A stretch of DNA of 64,000 nucleotides, taken from positions 156,956 to 220,955 of the forward strand of contig CANMEQ010000007.1 in the NCBI GenBank assembly GCA_947497065.1, read 5' to 3'. The translations under genes were made by a program, and so were the position numbers. The notes beneath the pieces are model-generated. The model was not told the origin of the DNA, did no database searches, and saw only the letters and a list, made by a program, of their open reading frames with translations. This document shows, in pieces, positions 27,864-36,395 of the stretch. The DNA is from an uncultured Paracoccaceae bacterium (GTDB taxonomy: Bacteria > Pseudomonadota > Alphaproteobacteria > Rhodobacterales > Rhodobacteraceae). The first letter of the stretch is position 1. Each line of letters begins with the position of its first letter.

Positions 27864-28775
27864 TCAGATCGGGATAGGGGCGGGATTTGCGCCACACAAA
27901 AGCACGGCCAGCTTTTCGTTTTTCTCTGGCACATAGGTGCCAGAGAGCACGGCGGCCAAGGCGGCGGCACCAGAAGGCTCGACCAATTGACGCAGAGTTT
28001 GCCAAAGCCGTTTTTGCGCGTCGGCGACCGCATCATCAGACACCAGTACAGTTTGTAGGTCGTTCTTTTTGGCCAAGTCGTAGGACAATCGCCCTATGCG
28101 GCGCGCGCCTAAGGCATTGGCGCACAGGCCTGAGACGTCGACGTCTGTGTCAGGGCCATGGGCCAAGGCGGCATGCATGGCGTTGGTCGTGTGGGTTTCA
28201 ACGCCCACGATTTTGCGGCCTTCGCACCATGACATCGCGCCGCCGATCAGGCCCCCACCGCCGATGGCGATGAGGATTGTGTCGGCGTCTAGGCCTTGGT
28301 CGTCCCATTCTGCGAAACAGGTGCCCTGTCCTGTCAGTGTTGCGGGTGCGTCGTAGGGGTGAATGTCCAGCGCGCCGGTTTCGGCTTGGTGGGCGTGGGC
28401 TGCGGCGGCGGCCTCCGCGTAGGCGCCATCAACGATGTGCAACGTCGCACCTGTTTGGCGGATCACGTCGATTTTGGCGGGGCCTGCGAATTCGGGGACG
28501 AAAATGTGCGCGTCGTACCCAAGGGTGCGGGCCGCGTGGGCGACAGCCGCGCCATGATTGCCCCCGGATGCGGCGACGATCCCGGCGGGCGGGACGTCTG
28601 CGGTGAGCAGGGAATTGAACGCGCCGCGTGCCTTGAAGCTGCCCGTGACTTGGGTGTGTTCGAATTTGAACTGCAGAGGGCGACCGAATTCGGCTGATGC
28701 CATGATCGGCGTTTGGTGAACATAGGGAGCGATACGGGTGCGAGCAGCGGAAATATCGGACCGGGTGATAGACAT
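27864..28775 (-). CDS. Threonine/serine dehydratase-like PLP enzyme
   Basis: Fold-type II pyridoxal-phosphate enzyme of 303 residues. The PLP lysine is in [15 protein letters not shown] (about residue 49), the asparagine loop in [12 protein letters not shown], and the phosphate-binding glycine loop in [11 protein letters not shown]. There is no C-terminal ACT-like regulatory domain, so it is the short, catabolic type and could act on threonine, serine or a similar hydroxyamino acid. GAGGG lies about 6 bases before ATG 28775. dapD lies 61 bases downstream on the same strand, and the LOG-family gene is divergent. Confidence 0.88.
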   Translation of the reverse strand: MSITRSDISAARTRIAPYVHQTPIMASAEFGRPLQFKFEHTQVTGSFKARGAFNSLLTADVPPAGIVAASGGNHGAAVAHAARTLGYDAHIFVPEFAGPAKIDVIRQTGATLHIVDGAYAEAAAAAHAHQAETGALDIHPYDAPATLTGQGTCFAEWDDQGLDADTILIAIGGGGLIGGAMSWCEGRKIVGVETHTTNAMHAALAHGPDTDVDVSGLCANALGARRIGRLSYDLAKKNDLQTVLVSDDAVADAQKRLWQTLRQLVEPSGAAALAAVLSGTYVPEKNEKLAVLLCGANPAPIPI

Positions 28776-28858
28776 TGTGACCCTCGGGATTGGACAAACT
28801 TGGGGCAACCTGCCACTAAACAGGAAAGACAAACAATACATCTTCGGAGCAGCTTCAG

Positions 28859-29698
28859 ATGAAAGACGATACACGCCGCCACCCGTTTCGCGACAGCCAC
28901 CAAGACCGCGATGAAGCGATGCAAGTGCCTGACACGCCGCAAACACGATCGCCGGCCTATGCTTTGGCGTTTGCAGATGACACCTTCATGTGTCGTGACG
29001 AACTGCGGCCTGTGCGGTTGCAGTTGGAGCTGTTGAAGCCGGAGCTGATGCTGGACGAACAGGGGATTATTTCCACGGTTGTGATGTTTGGCGGGGCCCG
29101 TATTCCGGAGCCTGCGAAAAAGGACAGTGCCCGCACCAAGACCTTGGCGGATTTGTCGGCCTATTACGACGAAGCGCGCAAGTTTGCGGAGCTGATGACC
29201 CTGAAGGGCGATCCGAACGAGAACGTCATTGTCACTGGCGGTGGCCCCGGTGTGATGGAGGCCGGAAACCGTGGTGCGATGGATGCGGGCGGCAAGTCGA
29301 TTGGGTTGAACATTGTGCTACCACACGAGCAAGCGCCGAATGAATACGTGACGCCGGAGCTGTGTTTTAACTTCCACTATTTCGCCATTCGCAAAATGCA
29401 TTTCTTGATGCGCGCCAGTGCGATCACGGTGTTCCCCGGTGGGTTTGGCACCTTGGATGAAATGTTCGAAGCGCTGACGTTGATCCAAACGGGTCGCATG
29501 GAGCGGGTGCCGTTTTTGCTGTTTGGTCGCGCGTTCTGGGAGAGCATTATTAACTGGGATGCCCTGTCAGAAGCGGGAACGATTTCCGCAGAAGACTTGG
29601 ACCTGTTCCGGTTTGTGGACACGGCAGAAGACGCGGTTGCAGCGTTGGAAAGCTGGGAAGGTGCTGGCGAAAAGCGCGGTGAAATTCCAGGGCGGTAA
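28859..29698 (+). CDS. LOG-family protein (TIGR00730 type)
   Basis: 279 residues with the nucleotide-5'-monophosphate phosphoribohydrolase signature of the LOG (Lonely Guy) fold: VTGGGPGVMEAGNRGAMDAG, then VFPGGFGTLDEMFEALTLIQ (PGGxGTxxE). In other bacteria such enzymes release adenine or cytokinin bases from nucleotides. A longer N-terminus (about 70 residues, acidic and basic) precedes the fold. GGAGC lies 11 bases before ATG 28859. The biological substrate is unknown. Confidence 0.88.
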   Translation: MKDDTRRHPFRDSHQDRDEAMQVPDTPQTRSPAYALAFADDTFMCRDELRPVRLQLELLKPELMLDEQGIISTVVMFGGARIPEPAKKDSARTKTLADLSAYYDEARKFAELMTLKGDPNENVIVTGGGPGVMEAGNRGAMDAGGKSIGLNIVLPHEQAPNEYVTPELCFNFHYFAIRKMHFLMRASAITVFPGGFGTLDEMFEALTLIQTGRMERVPFLLFGRAFWESIINWDALSEAGTISAEDLDLFRFVDTAEDAVAALESWEGAGEKRGEIPGR

Positions 29699-29709
29699 GT
29701 TAGAGATGT

Positions 29710-29736
29710 GCCCTGCGCGCCATTGGGGCGCAGGGC
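29710..29736 (+). repeat. 9-bp GC hairpin between the LOG gene and gntK
   Basis: GCCCTGCGC pairs with GCGCAGGGC around a 9-base loop, 12 bases after the LOG stop. It lacks a T-run, so it is not a textbook terminator; it may slow or shield the transcript end. Confidence 0.45.
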
Positions 29737-29769
29737 GGCAATGGTGAAATTTAAGATACGGATCCAAGG

Positions 29770-30255
29770 ATGAAAGTCGTCGTTATGGGTGTTGCGGGGT
29801 CTGGAAAGACAACGCTGGGCGTCGCCATCGCCCAAGAATTAGATTGCCTGTTCATCGATGCGGACGATCTACATCCAGCCGAGAACATCGCGCATATGAA
29901 AAGCGGAAAGCCATTGACCGACGAGATGCGTTGGCCGTGGCTGGAAGCCTGCGGGGCGGCGTTGAGAGACAATAGGGATGTTGTTTTGGGCTGTTCCGCG
30001 CTCAAGCTTGCGTACCGCGAGTGTTTACGCAGCTTCGCGCCCGGATTGCGGCTGGTTTACCCACGTGTGACAGAAGAGGTCATTCGAGAGCGGTTCAAAA
30101 ACCGGACCGGACATTTCATGCCGGACCGGTTGATCGCATCTCAGTTTGACACGTTGGAAGCCCCTACGATCGAAGAAAATGCGACCTTGGTGCCGATGAC
30201 ATTGCCTGTGCCCCGCGCGGCGCAATTGGTCGCCTCTATCTTGTTGGCGAAGTAG
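29770..30255 (+). CDS. gntK: Gluconokinase
   Basis: Phosphorylates D-gluconate to 6-phosphogluconate with ATP. 161 residues, GntK-type P-loop kinase: Walker A GVAGSGKTTLG at residues 7-17, DADDLHPAENIAHMKSGKPL then DDEMRWPW-like substrate region (LTDEMRWPWL), CSALKLAYRECLR, and HFMPDRLIASQFDTLEAP near the C-terminus. It stands next to, and convergent with, the LacI-type regulator of the sugar ABC operon, so it probably belongs to the same catabolic locus. Confidence 0.94.
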   Translation: MKVVVMGVAGSGKTTLGVAIAQELDCLFIDADDLHPAENIAHMKSGKPLTDEMRWPWLEACGAALRDNRDVVLGCSALKLAYRECLRSFAPGLRLVYPRVTEEVIRERFKNRTGHFMPDRLIASQFDTLEAPTIEENATLVPMTLPVPRAAQLVASILLAK

Positions 30256-30264
30256 TCAAGCCGG

Positions 30265-31275
30265 CTAGAAAACTGGTTTTTCCAAACACTGCATCGGTGG
30301 CGCGTCAGGGTTTTTGACGGCCTGCATGGCGGCGCGCGCGACGAAATCTCCGGCGATGGTGACGTCTTCGAATACGGTCAAGATACCGGGACGGAACCAT
30401 TCGAGGATTGAAACAGCCTCTTTCGCGAACACATCGATATCCTCACCCAAGTTGCGGCCGATCCGTTCAAGCGAGGCTACAGAAGCCATCGCCGAAGAGG
30501 TCGAGGCACAAATGATACCGTCGATTTCTGGGTATTTTTGAAGAAAGTCCGCGATTTCATCGGTCAAGGGGATGCGGGGGAAATCGCTGGTGATTGTGGG
30601 GTGGGTTGTGATGGCGATGCCCAGATCCTTTGCAGCCCGTTCGCAGCCATCAATGGTGTGTTTGGCATAAAACTGGTCGCGCGGTGGGGCGATGAGAAGA
30701 ATGTTGCGACGGCCACGATCCGCGAGTTTGCGCATGGCACGGTCGCCCACGATTTCATTATCGAAGTCGTAGTAGGGATGCTGGTCACACCACAGGCTGC
30801 GCCCATGGGTCACGAAGGGAAAATTCTTGTCCATAAGGTAGCGCACCCGTTCATCATTCGGGGCGACCTGATTCAAAATCACGGCATCGGCAGACCGCGT
30901 TTCGACGATATAGCGGATCGGCTTCATGATGTCTTCGTTTGGGAAATACGGGGTGACATTCATGTGGAAGGGCGTCCCCTGAAGGGCGCCGGCGATTGAT
31001 GAAATGAGGGACCCAGTGTGGTTGGTCAGATCATGCTGAGTCGACAAAACGAGGCTGATGACATTGGTGCGCCCTGTCCGAAGACGCACGCCAGCGCGAT
31101 TCGGAACATAGCCGATTCCCTCGGCGATTTCGCGGACGCGCACCTTGGTGGCGGATTTAATGTCGGGCGCGTCATTGAGCGCGCGGCTCACCGTTGGGAC
31201 CGCCAGCCCGCTGAGGCGCGCAATTGTCTTAAGCGTTGGTTTTTCGCCTTTTTTCAGCTCCAGCCTGTCCGTCAC
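30265..31275 (-). CDS. LacI-family transcriptional regulator of sugar uptake
   Basis: Repressor with an N-terminal helix-turn-helix (PTLKTIARLSGLAVPTVSRA and the hinge to GYVPNRAGVRLRTGRT) and a periplasmic-binding-like sugar-sensing domain. About 336 residues from GTG 31275 (VTDRLELKKGEK); GTG 31296 is an alternative that adds RGNKYT and has GGAGGGAAGG upstream. It is divergent from the sugar ABC operon, whose promoter carries operator-like repeats, so control of that operon is very likely. It resembles the AglR regulators of roseobacters. The inducer is unknown. Confidence 0.88.
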   Translation of the reverse strand: MTDRLELKKGEKPTLKTIARLSGLAVPTVSRALNDAPDIKSATKVRVREIAEGIGYVPNRAGVRLRTGRTNVISLVLSTQHDLTNHTGSLISSIAGALQGTPFHMNVTPYFPNEDIMKPIRYIVETRSADAVILNQVAPNDERVRYLMDKNFPFVTHGRSLWCDQHPYYDFDNEIVGDRAMRKLADRGRRNILLIAPPRDQFYAKHTIDGCERAAKDLGIAITTHPTITSDFPRIPLTDEIADFLQKYPEIDGIICASTSSAMASVASLERIGRNLGEDIDVFAKEAVSILEWFRPGILTVFEDVTIAGDFVARAAMQAVKNPDAPPMQCLEKPVF

Positions 31276-31374
31276 TGTGTATTTATTGCCTCTCACTACC
31301 TGTTGCAGACCTTCCCTCCTAACCGCTGAGTTCGATCTGTAAAGACGGCACGGGAAAATCATTAATAAAATTTC

Positions 31375-31403
31375 TTGTCAGATGTTTCTAAATCGATATA
31401 GAT
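31375..31403 (+). promoter_or_regulatory. Promoter of the sugar ABC operon
   Basis: TTGTCA (31375-31380), a 17-base spacer, and ATAGAT (31398-31403). This is the best promoter-like match in the divergent gap between the LacI gene and the binding-protein gene. Confidence 0.55.
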
Positions 31404-31423
31404 TTTTCTACAACGATTTAGAA
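31386..31423. promoter_or_regulatory. Paired operator-like repeat for the LacI-type regulator
   Basis: TTCTAAATCG (31386-31395) and its exact complement CGATTTAGAA (31414-31423) are separated by 18 bases. Each half centres on a CG, as LacI-family sites do, and the two centres lie 20 bases apart, about two helical turns. The first overlaps the promoter spacer and runs up to the -10 box; the second lies just downstream of it. This is the natural place for repression. Confidence 0.55.
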
Positions 31424-31441
31424 TCAGGGAGGATATGGATC

Positions 31442-32671
31442 GTGAAGCTTACAACAAAACTAATGGCCGCCACCGCGTTGGTCGCCGCACCCGCTGTTCA
31501 AGCAGCGGAACTGGAAGTGACACACTGGTGGACATCCGGTGGTGAAGCCGCCGCTGTGGCCGAGTTGGCAGAGGCATGGGAGGCCGCTGGCAACACATGG
31601 ATCGACGGTGCGATCGCAGGTTCTGGCGGCACAGCGCGCCCGATCATTATTTCGCGCATCATCGGTGGGGATCCGATGGCGGCGACACAATTGAACCACG
31701 GACGTCAGGCTGAGGAGCTGATCGAAGCGGGTCTTTTGACAGATTTGACTGAAGTGGCCGAGGCCAACAATTGGGCCGAGATCATCAACCCGCCGAGCCT
31801 GCTGGAGGCCTGCACATTCGAAGGCCGCGTATATTGCGCGCCGCTGAACATCCACTCTGCCCAGTGGCTGTGGCTGTCACGCGATGCCTATGAAACTGCC
31901 GGTGTTGATGTACCAAACGACTGGAACGAATTCGTGGCTGCCGCGCCTGCACTGGAAGAGGCGGGCATTGTACCACTGGCTATGGGTCAGCAAGGCTGGC
32001 AGCAAAACATCGCTTTTGGTGACATCACCGTTGCGATTGCTGGCGTAGATAACATGCTGGCTGTGTTGCGCGACAAAGACGCGGATGTTGCTGCAGGCCC
32101 GGAATACACAGCCGTATTCGAAGCCGTTGCGACCGCCCGTGAGCTGGCACGCGACAGCAACGTACAAGACTGGAACCTTGCGACGAACATGGTGATCACC
32201 GGTCAGGCTGGCGGCCAATTGATGGGCGACTGGGCACAAGGTGAATTCCAAGTGGCAGGTCAAGTTGCTGGCGAAGACTACGAATGTCTGCCGGGTCTGG
32301 GTCTGAACCAAGTTCTGGATACAGGCGGTGACGCGTTCTACTTCCCTGTGATTGATGACGAAGAAACACGCGCGGCTCAGTTGGAAATGGCTGAAATGCT
32401 GGTGTCTCCTGAGGTTCAGGTTGCGTTCAACCTCGCCAAAGGGTCTTTGCCTGTGCGCGGCGACGTTGATTTGTCTGCTGCAAACGATTGTATGCAAAAG
32501 GGCTTGGCAATTCTTGCGTCTGGCGATGGCATTTTGCCGTCCGGTGACATGGCATTGTCACAAGATTCCACCATTCAGGTTGAAGATCTGATGGCCGAAT
32601 TCTGGTCATCCGACATGTCTGCGGCAGACGCGCAAGAGCGCTATGTCGACATCATCAGCAGCGCCGACTAG
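31442..32671 (+). CDS. Sugar ABC transporter substrate-binding protein
   Basis: Family-1 extracellular solute-binding protein, 409 residues. The start is GTG 31442 with GGGAGG 9 bases upstream; the ATG at 31382 lies inside the promoter. The signal peptide ends at AVQA, and the mature part begins AELEVTHWWTSGGEAAAVAE, typical of glucose/mannose or alpha-glucoside binders. Conserved tryptophan-rich patches (QQGWQQNIAF, MGDWAQGEF) are present. It is followed by a hairpin that probably makes the binding protein more abundant than the permeases. Confidence 0.93.
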   Translation: MKLTTKLMAATALVAAPAVQAAELEVTHWWTSGGEAAAVAELAEAWEAAGNTWIDGAIAGSGGTARPIIISRIIGGDPMAATQLNHGRQAEELIEAGLLTDLTEVAEANNWAEIINPPSLLEACTFEGRVYCAPLNIHSAQWLWLSRDAYETAGVDVPNDWNEFVAAAPALEEAGIVPLAMGQQGWQQNIAFGDITVAIAGVDNMLAVLRDKDADVAAGPEYTAVFEAVATARELARDSNVQDWNLATNMVITGQAGGQLMGDWAQGEFQVAGQVAGEDYECLPGLGLNQVLDTGGDAFYFPVIDDEETRAAQLEMAEMLVSPEVQVAFNLAKGSLPVRGDVDLSAANDCMQKGLAILASGDGILPSGDMALSQDSTIQVEDLMAEFWSSDMSAADAQERYVDIISSAD

Positions 32672-32685
32672 ACCGGCCTGCTATC

Positions 32686-32713
32686 GGGGCGCGCGGTCTT
32701 CCCCCCGCGTCCC
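32686..32713 (+). terminator. Attenuator-like hairpin between binding protein and permease genes
   Basis: GGGGCGCGCGG pairs with CCCCGCGTCCC (one C/C mismatch, one G-U) around a 6-base loop. It is followed by a pyrimidine-rich stretch ending TTTATTTTAG. It lies 15 bases after the binding-protein stop, where partial terminators are common in such operons. Confidence 0.6.
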
Positions 32714-32740
32714 ACCCTCTCTTTATTTTAGGTTTTATTG

Positions 32741-33658
32741 ATGTCTGACCACGTGTCCGATCCATCTGCGCCTGCGAAGCGCCCTGTACAATTGTTTCGC
32801 AACCTGAGCGCAAAAATCGCGTCGATCCCCATGATCCTGACGGCCCTTGTGGTGTTTGTCGGGGGCACTGCGTGGACGGTCGTGCATTCCTTCACATCCT
32901 CGCGCATGTTGCCAAAGTTGGAGTTCGTTGGGTTTGACCAATATGAGCGCCTTTGGTCCACGCGGCGGTGGATGATCTCGATTGAGAATTTGGCAATTTA
33001 CGGTGTGTGTAGCCTAATCCTGACGTTGCTGATCGGGTTTACTTTGGCCGCGTTGCTGGATCGGAAAATCCGGTTCGAAAATACGTTTCGGACGATTTTC
33101 CTGTACCCTTTCGCGCTGTCGTTTGTTGTGACCGGTTTAGCGTGGCAGTGGATTTTGAACCCTGATTTTGGCCTGCAAAGCGTTGTGCGCGATTGGGGTT
33201 GGGAAAGCTTTGCGTTTGATCCGCTGAACAATTCTGAAATCGTGATTTTCGGCATTTTGATCGCGGGGATTTGGCAGGGCTCTGGCCTGATTATGTGCAT
33301 CATGTTGGCAGGTCTGCGTGGCATTGATGAAGACATTTGGAAGGCTGCCCGTGTGGACGGGATTGGCACCGTGAAAACCTATGTGCGTGTGATCATTCCG
33401 ATGATGCGGCCCGTGTTCATTACGGCGCTGGTGCTGATCGCATCGGGGATTATCAAACTTTACGATTTGGTCGTTGCCCAAACGAACGGGGGGCCGGGGA
33501 TCAGCTCAGAAGTGCCCGCAAAATATGTGATCGAATATATGTTCCGTGCGCAAAACCTGGGCCAGGGCTTTGCAGCCTCGACCATGATGTTGGTCAGCGT
33601 GATCGTGATTTTGATCCCTTGGGCTTATCTTGAATTTGGAGGACGCAAACGTGGTTGA
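32741..33658 (+). CDS. Sugar ABC transporter permease (MalF type)
   Basis: 305 residues from ATG 32741, with six hydrophobic segments and the conserved permease EAA-loop (DEDIWKAARVDGIGTVKTYV, about residue 200). It forms the membrane channel together with the next gene. A polar N-terminus of about 25 residues precedes the first membrane segment. The following gene's GTG start lies inside its last codons (8-base overlap), so the two are translationally coupled. Confidence 0.93.
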   Translation: MSDHVSDPSAPAKRPVQLFRNLSAKIASIPMILTALVVFVGGTAWTVVHSFTSSRMLPKLEFVGFDQYERLWSTRRWMISIENLAIYGVCSLILTLLIGFTLAALLDRKIRFENTFRTIFLYPFALSFVVTGLAWQWILNPDFGLQSVVRDWGWESFAFDPLNNSEIVIFGILIAGIWQGSGLIMCIMLAGLRGIDEDIWKAARVDGIGTVKTYVRVIIPMMRPVFITALVLIASGIIKLYDLVVAQTNGGPGISSEVPAKYVIEYMFRAQNLGQGFAASTMMLVSVIVILIPWAYLEFGGRKRG

Positions 33659-34547
33659 TGTCGCAATGACGGGCCCGCGCGGCCCCAAGCCGAAGAAGGC
33701 GTTTTCGAGCCGCAATATCATGTTGTACGGCATTCTGATTTTGATCAGCGTTTACTATTTGTTGCCGCTGTATGTGATGATTGTGACCTCGCTGAAGGGC
33801 ATGCCGGAGATCCGGTTGGGCAATGTGTTTTCACCCCCCCTCGAGATCACAACGGCGGCTTGGACCAAAGCGTGGTCGCAAGCCTGTACTGGGATCAATT
33901 GCGACGGGTTGAGCCGTGGATTTTGGAATTCGGTGCAAATTCTGGTGCCGTCGCTGATTTTGTCGATCTCTGTCGCGTCGGTGAATGGCTATGCGTTGAG
34001 CCATTGGAAATTCAAAGGGTCGGAGACGTTTTTCACGATCCTGATCATTGGCGCCTTCATCCCATATCAGACGATGCTGTACCCCATCGTAATTTTGCTA
34101 CGCGAAATCGGCCTGATGGGAGATTTGGGCGGGTTGGTTTTGGTGCACACCGTCTTTGGGATGCCGATTTTGACGTTGCTGTTCCGGAACTATTTCACCT
34201 CGATTCCTGAGGAGCTGTTCAAGGCTGCGCGCGTGGATGGTGCAGGGTTTTGGGGGATTTATTTCCGCATCATGCTGCCCATGGCGCTACCGATTTTCGT
34301 GGTCGCGATGATTTTACAGGTGACGGGCATTTGGAACGATTTCCTGTTCGGGGTGATCTACACCAAACCCGACACTTACCCGATGACGGTACAGCTCAAT
34401 AACATCGTGAATTCGGTGCAGGGCGTCAAAGAATACAACGTAAATATGGCGGCGACATTGCTGACGGGCCTTGTGCCATTGGTCATCTATTTCGCCAGCG
34501 GAAAACTGTTCGTGCGCGGCATCGCTGCTGGCGCGGTAAAGGGATAA
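33651..34547 (+). CDS. Sugar ABC transporter permease (MalG type)
   Basis: 298 residues from GTG 33651 with GGAGG 7 bases upstream; the longer TTG form would start 21 bases earlier, inside the preceding coding sequence. The EAA-loop is IPEELFKAARVDGAGFWGIY (about residue 190). Six membrane segments. The last 10 residues (RGIAAGAVKG) are the usual MalG-type end. The next gene follows within 2 bases. Confidence 0.93.
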   Translation: MVDVAMTGPRGPKPKKAFSSRNIMLYGILILISVYYLLPLYVMIVTSLKGMPEIRLGNVFSPPLEITTAAWTKAWSQACTGINCDGLSRGFWNSVQILVPSLILSISVASVNGYALSHWKFKGSETFFTILIIGAFIPYQTMLYPIVILLREIGLMGDLGGLVLVHTVFGMPILTLLFRNYFTSIPEELFKAARVDGAGFWGIYFRIMLPMALPIFVVAMILQVTGIWNDFLFGVIYTKPDTYPMTVQLNNIVNSVQGVKEYNVNMAATLLTGLVPLVIYFASGKLFVRGIAAGAVKG

Positions 34548-34549
34548 AT

Positions 34550-35632
34550 ATGTCAAACCATTCCGTAGAAATACGCAATCTGGACCTGTCTTTCGGGGCT
34601 GTGAATGTTCTCAAAGACCTGAATTTAGACATTCACGAAGGTGAGTTTCTGGTTCTGCTGGGGTCATCGGGCTGCGGTAAATCCACGTTGTTGAACTGTA
34701 TCGCGGGGCTTTTGGATGTCACCGACGGGCAGATTTTCATCAAAGGGAAAAACGTCACATGGGCGGAGCCGAGCGAACGGGGCATCGGGATGGTGTTCCA
34801 ATCTTACGCGCTGTACCCGCAGATGACCGTCGAGGGGAACCTGTCGTTCGGGTTGAAAAACGCCCGTTTGCCAAAAGATGAAATTGCCAAACGTGTGGCC
34901 CGTGCCGCCGAGATTTTACAGATCGAGCCATTGTTGAAACGCAAGCCCGGCGCATTGTCTGGCGGGCAACGGCAGCGGGTTGCTATTGGGCGCGCCTTGG
35001 TGCGCGATGTGGATGTGTTTTTGTTTGATGAACCGTTGTCGAACCTGGATGCGAAACTGCGCGCCGATCTGCGGGTCGAGCTGAAACGCCTGCATGATCA
35101 GCTGAAGAACACGATGATTTACGTGACGCACGATCAGGTGGAAGCCATGACATTGGCGGACCGCATTGCGATTATGAAAGGGGGGCAAGTCATGCAATTG
35201 GACAGCCCCGCAAACATCTACAACAAGCCGCGCAACAAGTATGTTGCTGGGTTTATCGGGTCGCCCGCGATGAATTTCATCGAAGGCGAATTGGCCGGTG
35301 GCGTGTTCAAGGCGGAGGGGTTTGAAGCGTCGCTTGCGGAGTATGACTGGGCCACAAGCGCACCTGCGGATGGGCCTGTCACCTTGGGGCTGCGGCCTGA
35401 GCATATTTTGACCGAGGATCAAGTGGATAGCGGGACATTGCGCACACAGGTTCTGGCCGATTTGGTGGAACCCATGGGAGCAGACACCTTGGTTTGGTCC
35501 AATCTGGCGGGGCATCCGTTCCGGTTCCGCATGGACGGCCAAGCGGTTGTGAAAGCCGGGGACATGGTTCCCGTTGGCATCGATATGAGCCGCGCATCTG
35601 TCTTTGATGTCGCCTCAGAACTTCGTCTCTAA
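34550..35632 (+). CDS. Sugar ABC transporter ATP-binding protein (UgpC/MsmK type)
   Basis: 360 residues. Walker A GSSGCGKST at residues 38-46, Q-loop in VFQSYALYPQMTV, signature LSGGQRQRVAIGRAL, Walker B VFLFDEPLSNLDAKLR, and the H-loop in YVTHDQVEAM. A C-terminal TOBE/MalK regulatory domain follows from about residue 235. Such ATPases power the two MalF/MalG permeases encoded directly upstream. ATG 34550 lies 2 bases after the permease stop. Confidence 0.95.
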   Translation: MSNHSVEIRNLDLSFGAVNVLKDLNLDIHEGEFLVLLGSSGCGKSTLLNCIAGLLDVTDGQIFIKGKNVTWAEPSERGIGMVFQSYALYPQMTVEGNLSFGLKNARLPKDEIAKRVARAAEILQIEPLLKRKPGALSGGQRQRVAIGRALVRDVDVFLFDEPLSNLDAKLRADLRVELKRLHDQLKNTMIYVTHDQVEAMTLADRIAIMKGGQVMQLDSPANIYNKPRNKYVAGFIGSPAMNFIEGELAGGVFKAEGFEASLAEYDWATSAPADGPVTLGLRPEHILTEDQVDSGTLRTQVLADLVEPMGADTLVWSNLAGHPFRFRMDGQAVVKAGDMVPVGIDMSRASVFDVASELRL

Positions 35633-35652
35633 CACAATTGGGAGCGCGAGCT

Positions 35653-36387
35653 ATGACCCTGTCTTACCAACTTTATTCATCACGCAACTGGCCCTTGGCT
35701 GACACACTCAAAATGCTGTCAGACATCGGCTATACAGAAGTCGAAGCCTACGGCGGTTTGCTAGAGGATGTTGAGGGCCTGAAAGCTGCTGTTGCGGCAA
35801 ATGGGCTAACGGTTTCATCGTGCCATATGGACGTCGACACCTTGGAGAACGACGTGGAACGCTGCATTGCAGTGGGCAATGCGCTCGGCGTGAAACGCAT
35901 CTACGGGCCCTATTTGGCCGAAGACAAACGCCCGACAAACCGCTCGGAATGGGAACAGTTTGCAGCGCGCCTTGCCGCTGTGAAATCCGCCATCGAAGGG
36001 GCCGGATTTGTGTTTGGCTGGCACAATCATGAGTTTGAGTTTGCCGATTTGGGCGATGGCACAACGCCAATGGATGTTCTGGCCGAGGCTGGCGTGCCAT
36101 TCGAGTTGGATTTGGGCTGGGTGCATGTGGCGGGGTTCGATGTTGTTGACACTATTCGCAAATACGCCCCGTTGATCCGTACCGCTCACATCAAAGACCG
36201 CGCGCCAGACGGTGAGAAAACCGATGAAGACGGTTGGGCCGATGCCGGTTCGGGAGTTTTGGATTGGTCTGCGATTTTGCCTGCGCTCAAAGAGGCCGGC
36301 GTTACGCATTTCGTTATTGAGCATGACAACCCATCTGATCACGCGCGTTTTGCACGGGCATCGTTTGATCACATAACTGGTCTTTAG
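35653..36387 (+). CDS. Sugar phosphate isomerase/epimerase (xylose isomerase-like TIM barrel)
   Basis: 244 residues from ATG 35653 (MTLSYQLYSSRNWPLADTLK), with GGGAGCG upstream. The AP-endonuclease-2 type TIM barrel is recognised from YTEVEAYGG, FGWHNHEFEF, FELDLGWVHVAG, RTAHIKDR and FVIEHDNP, which carry the usual metal-binding Glu, His and Asp. Enzymes of this type next to Gfo/Idh oxidoreductases often act on inositol or keto sugars. The specific sugar is unknown. It lies in the same transcription unit as the ABC importer and the next gene. Confidence 0.85.
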   Translation: MTLSYQLYSSRNWPLADTLKMLSDIGYTEVEAYGGLLEDVEGLKAAVAANGLTVSSCHMDVDTLENDVERCIAVGNALGVKRIYGPYLAEDKRPTNRSEWEQFAARLAAVKSAIEGAGFVFGWHNHEFEFADLGDGTTPMDVLAEAGVPFELDLGWVHVAGFDVVDTIRKYAPLIRTAHIKDRAPDGEKTDEDGWADAGSGVLDWSAILPALKEAGVTHFVIEHDNPSDHARFARASFDHITGL

Positions 36388-36395
36388 GAGATATC

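Noticed and set aside
29710..29736. Hairpin after the LOG gene as a terminator
   Set aside because: There is no T-run after it. I list it as a repeat instead.
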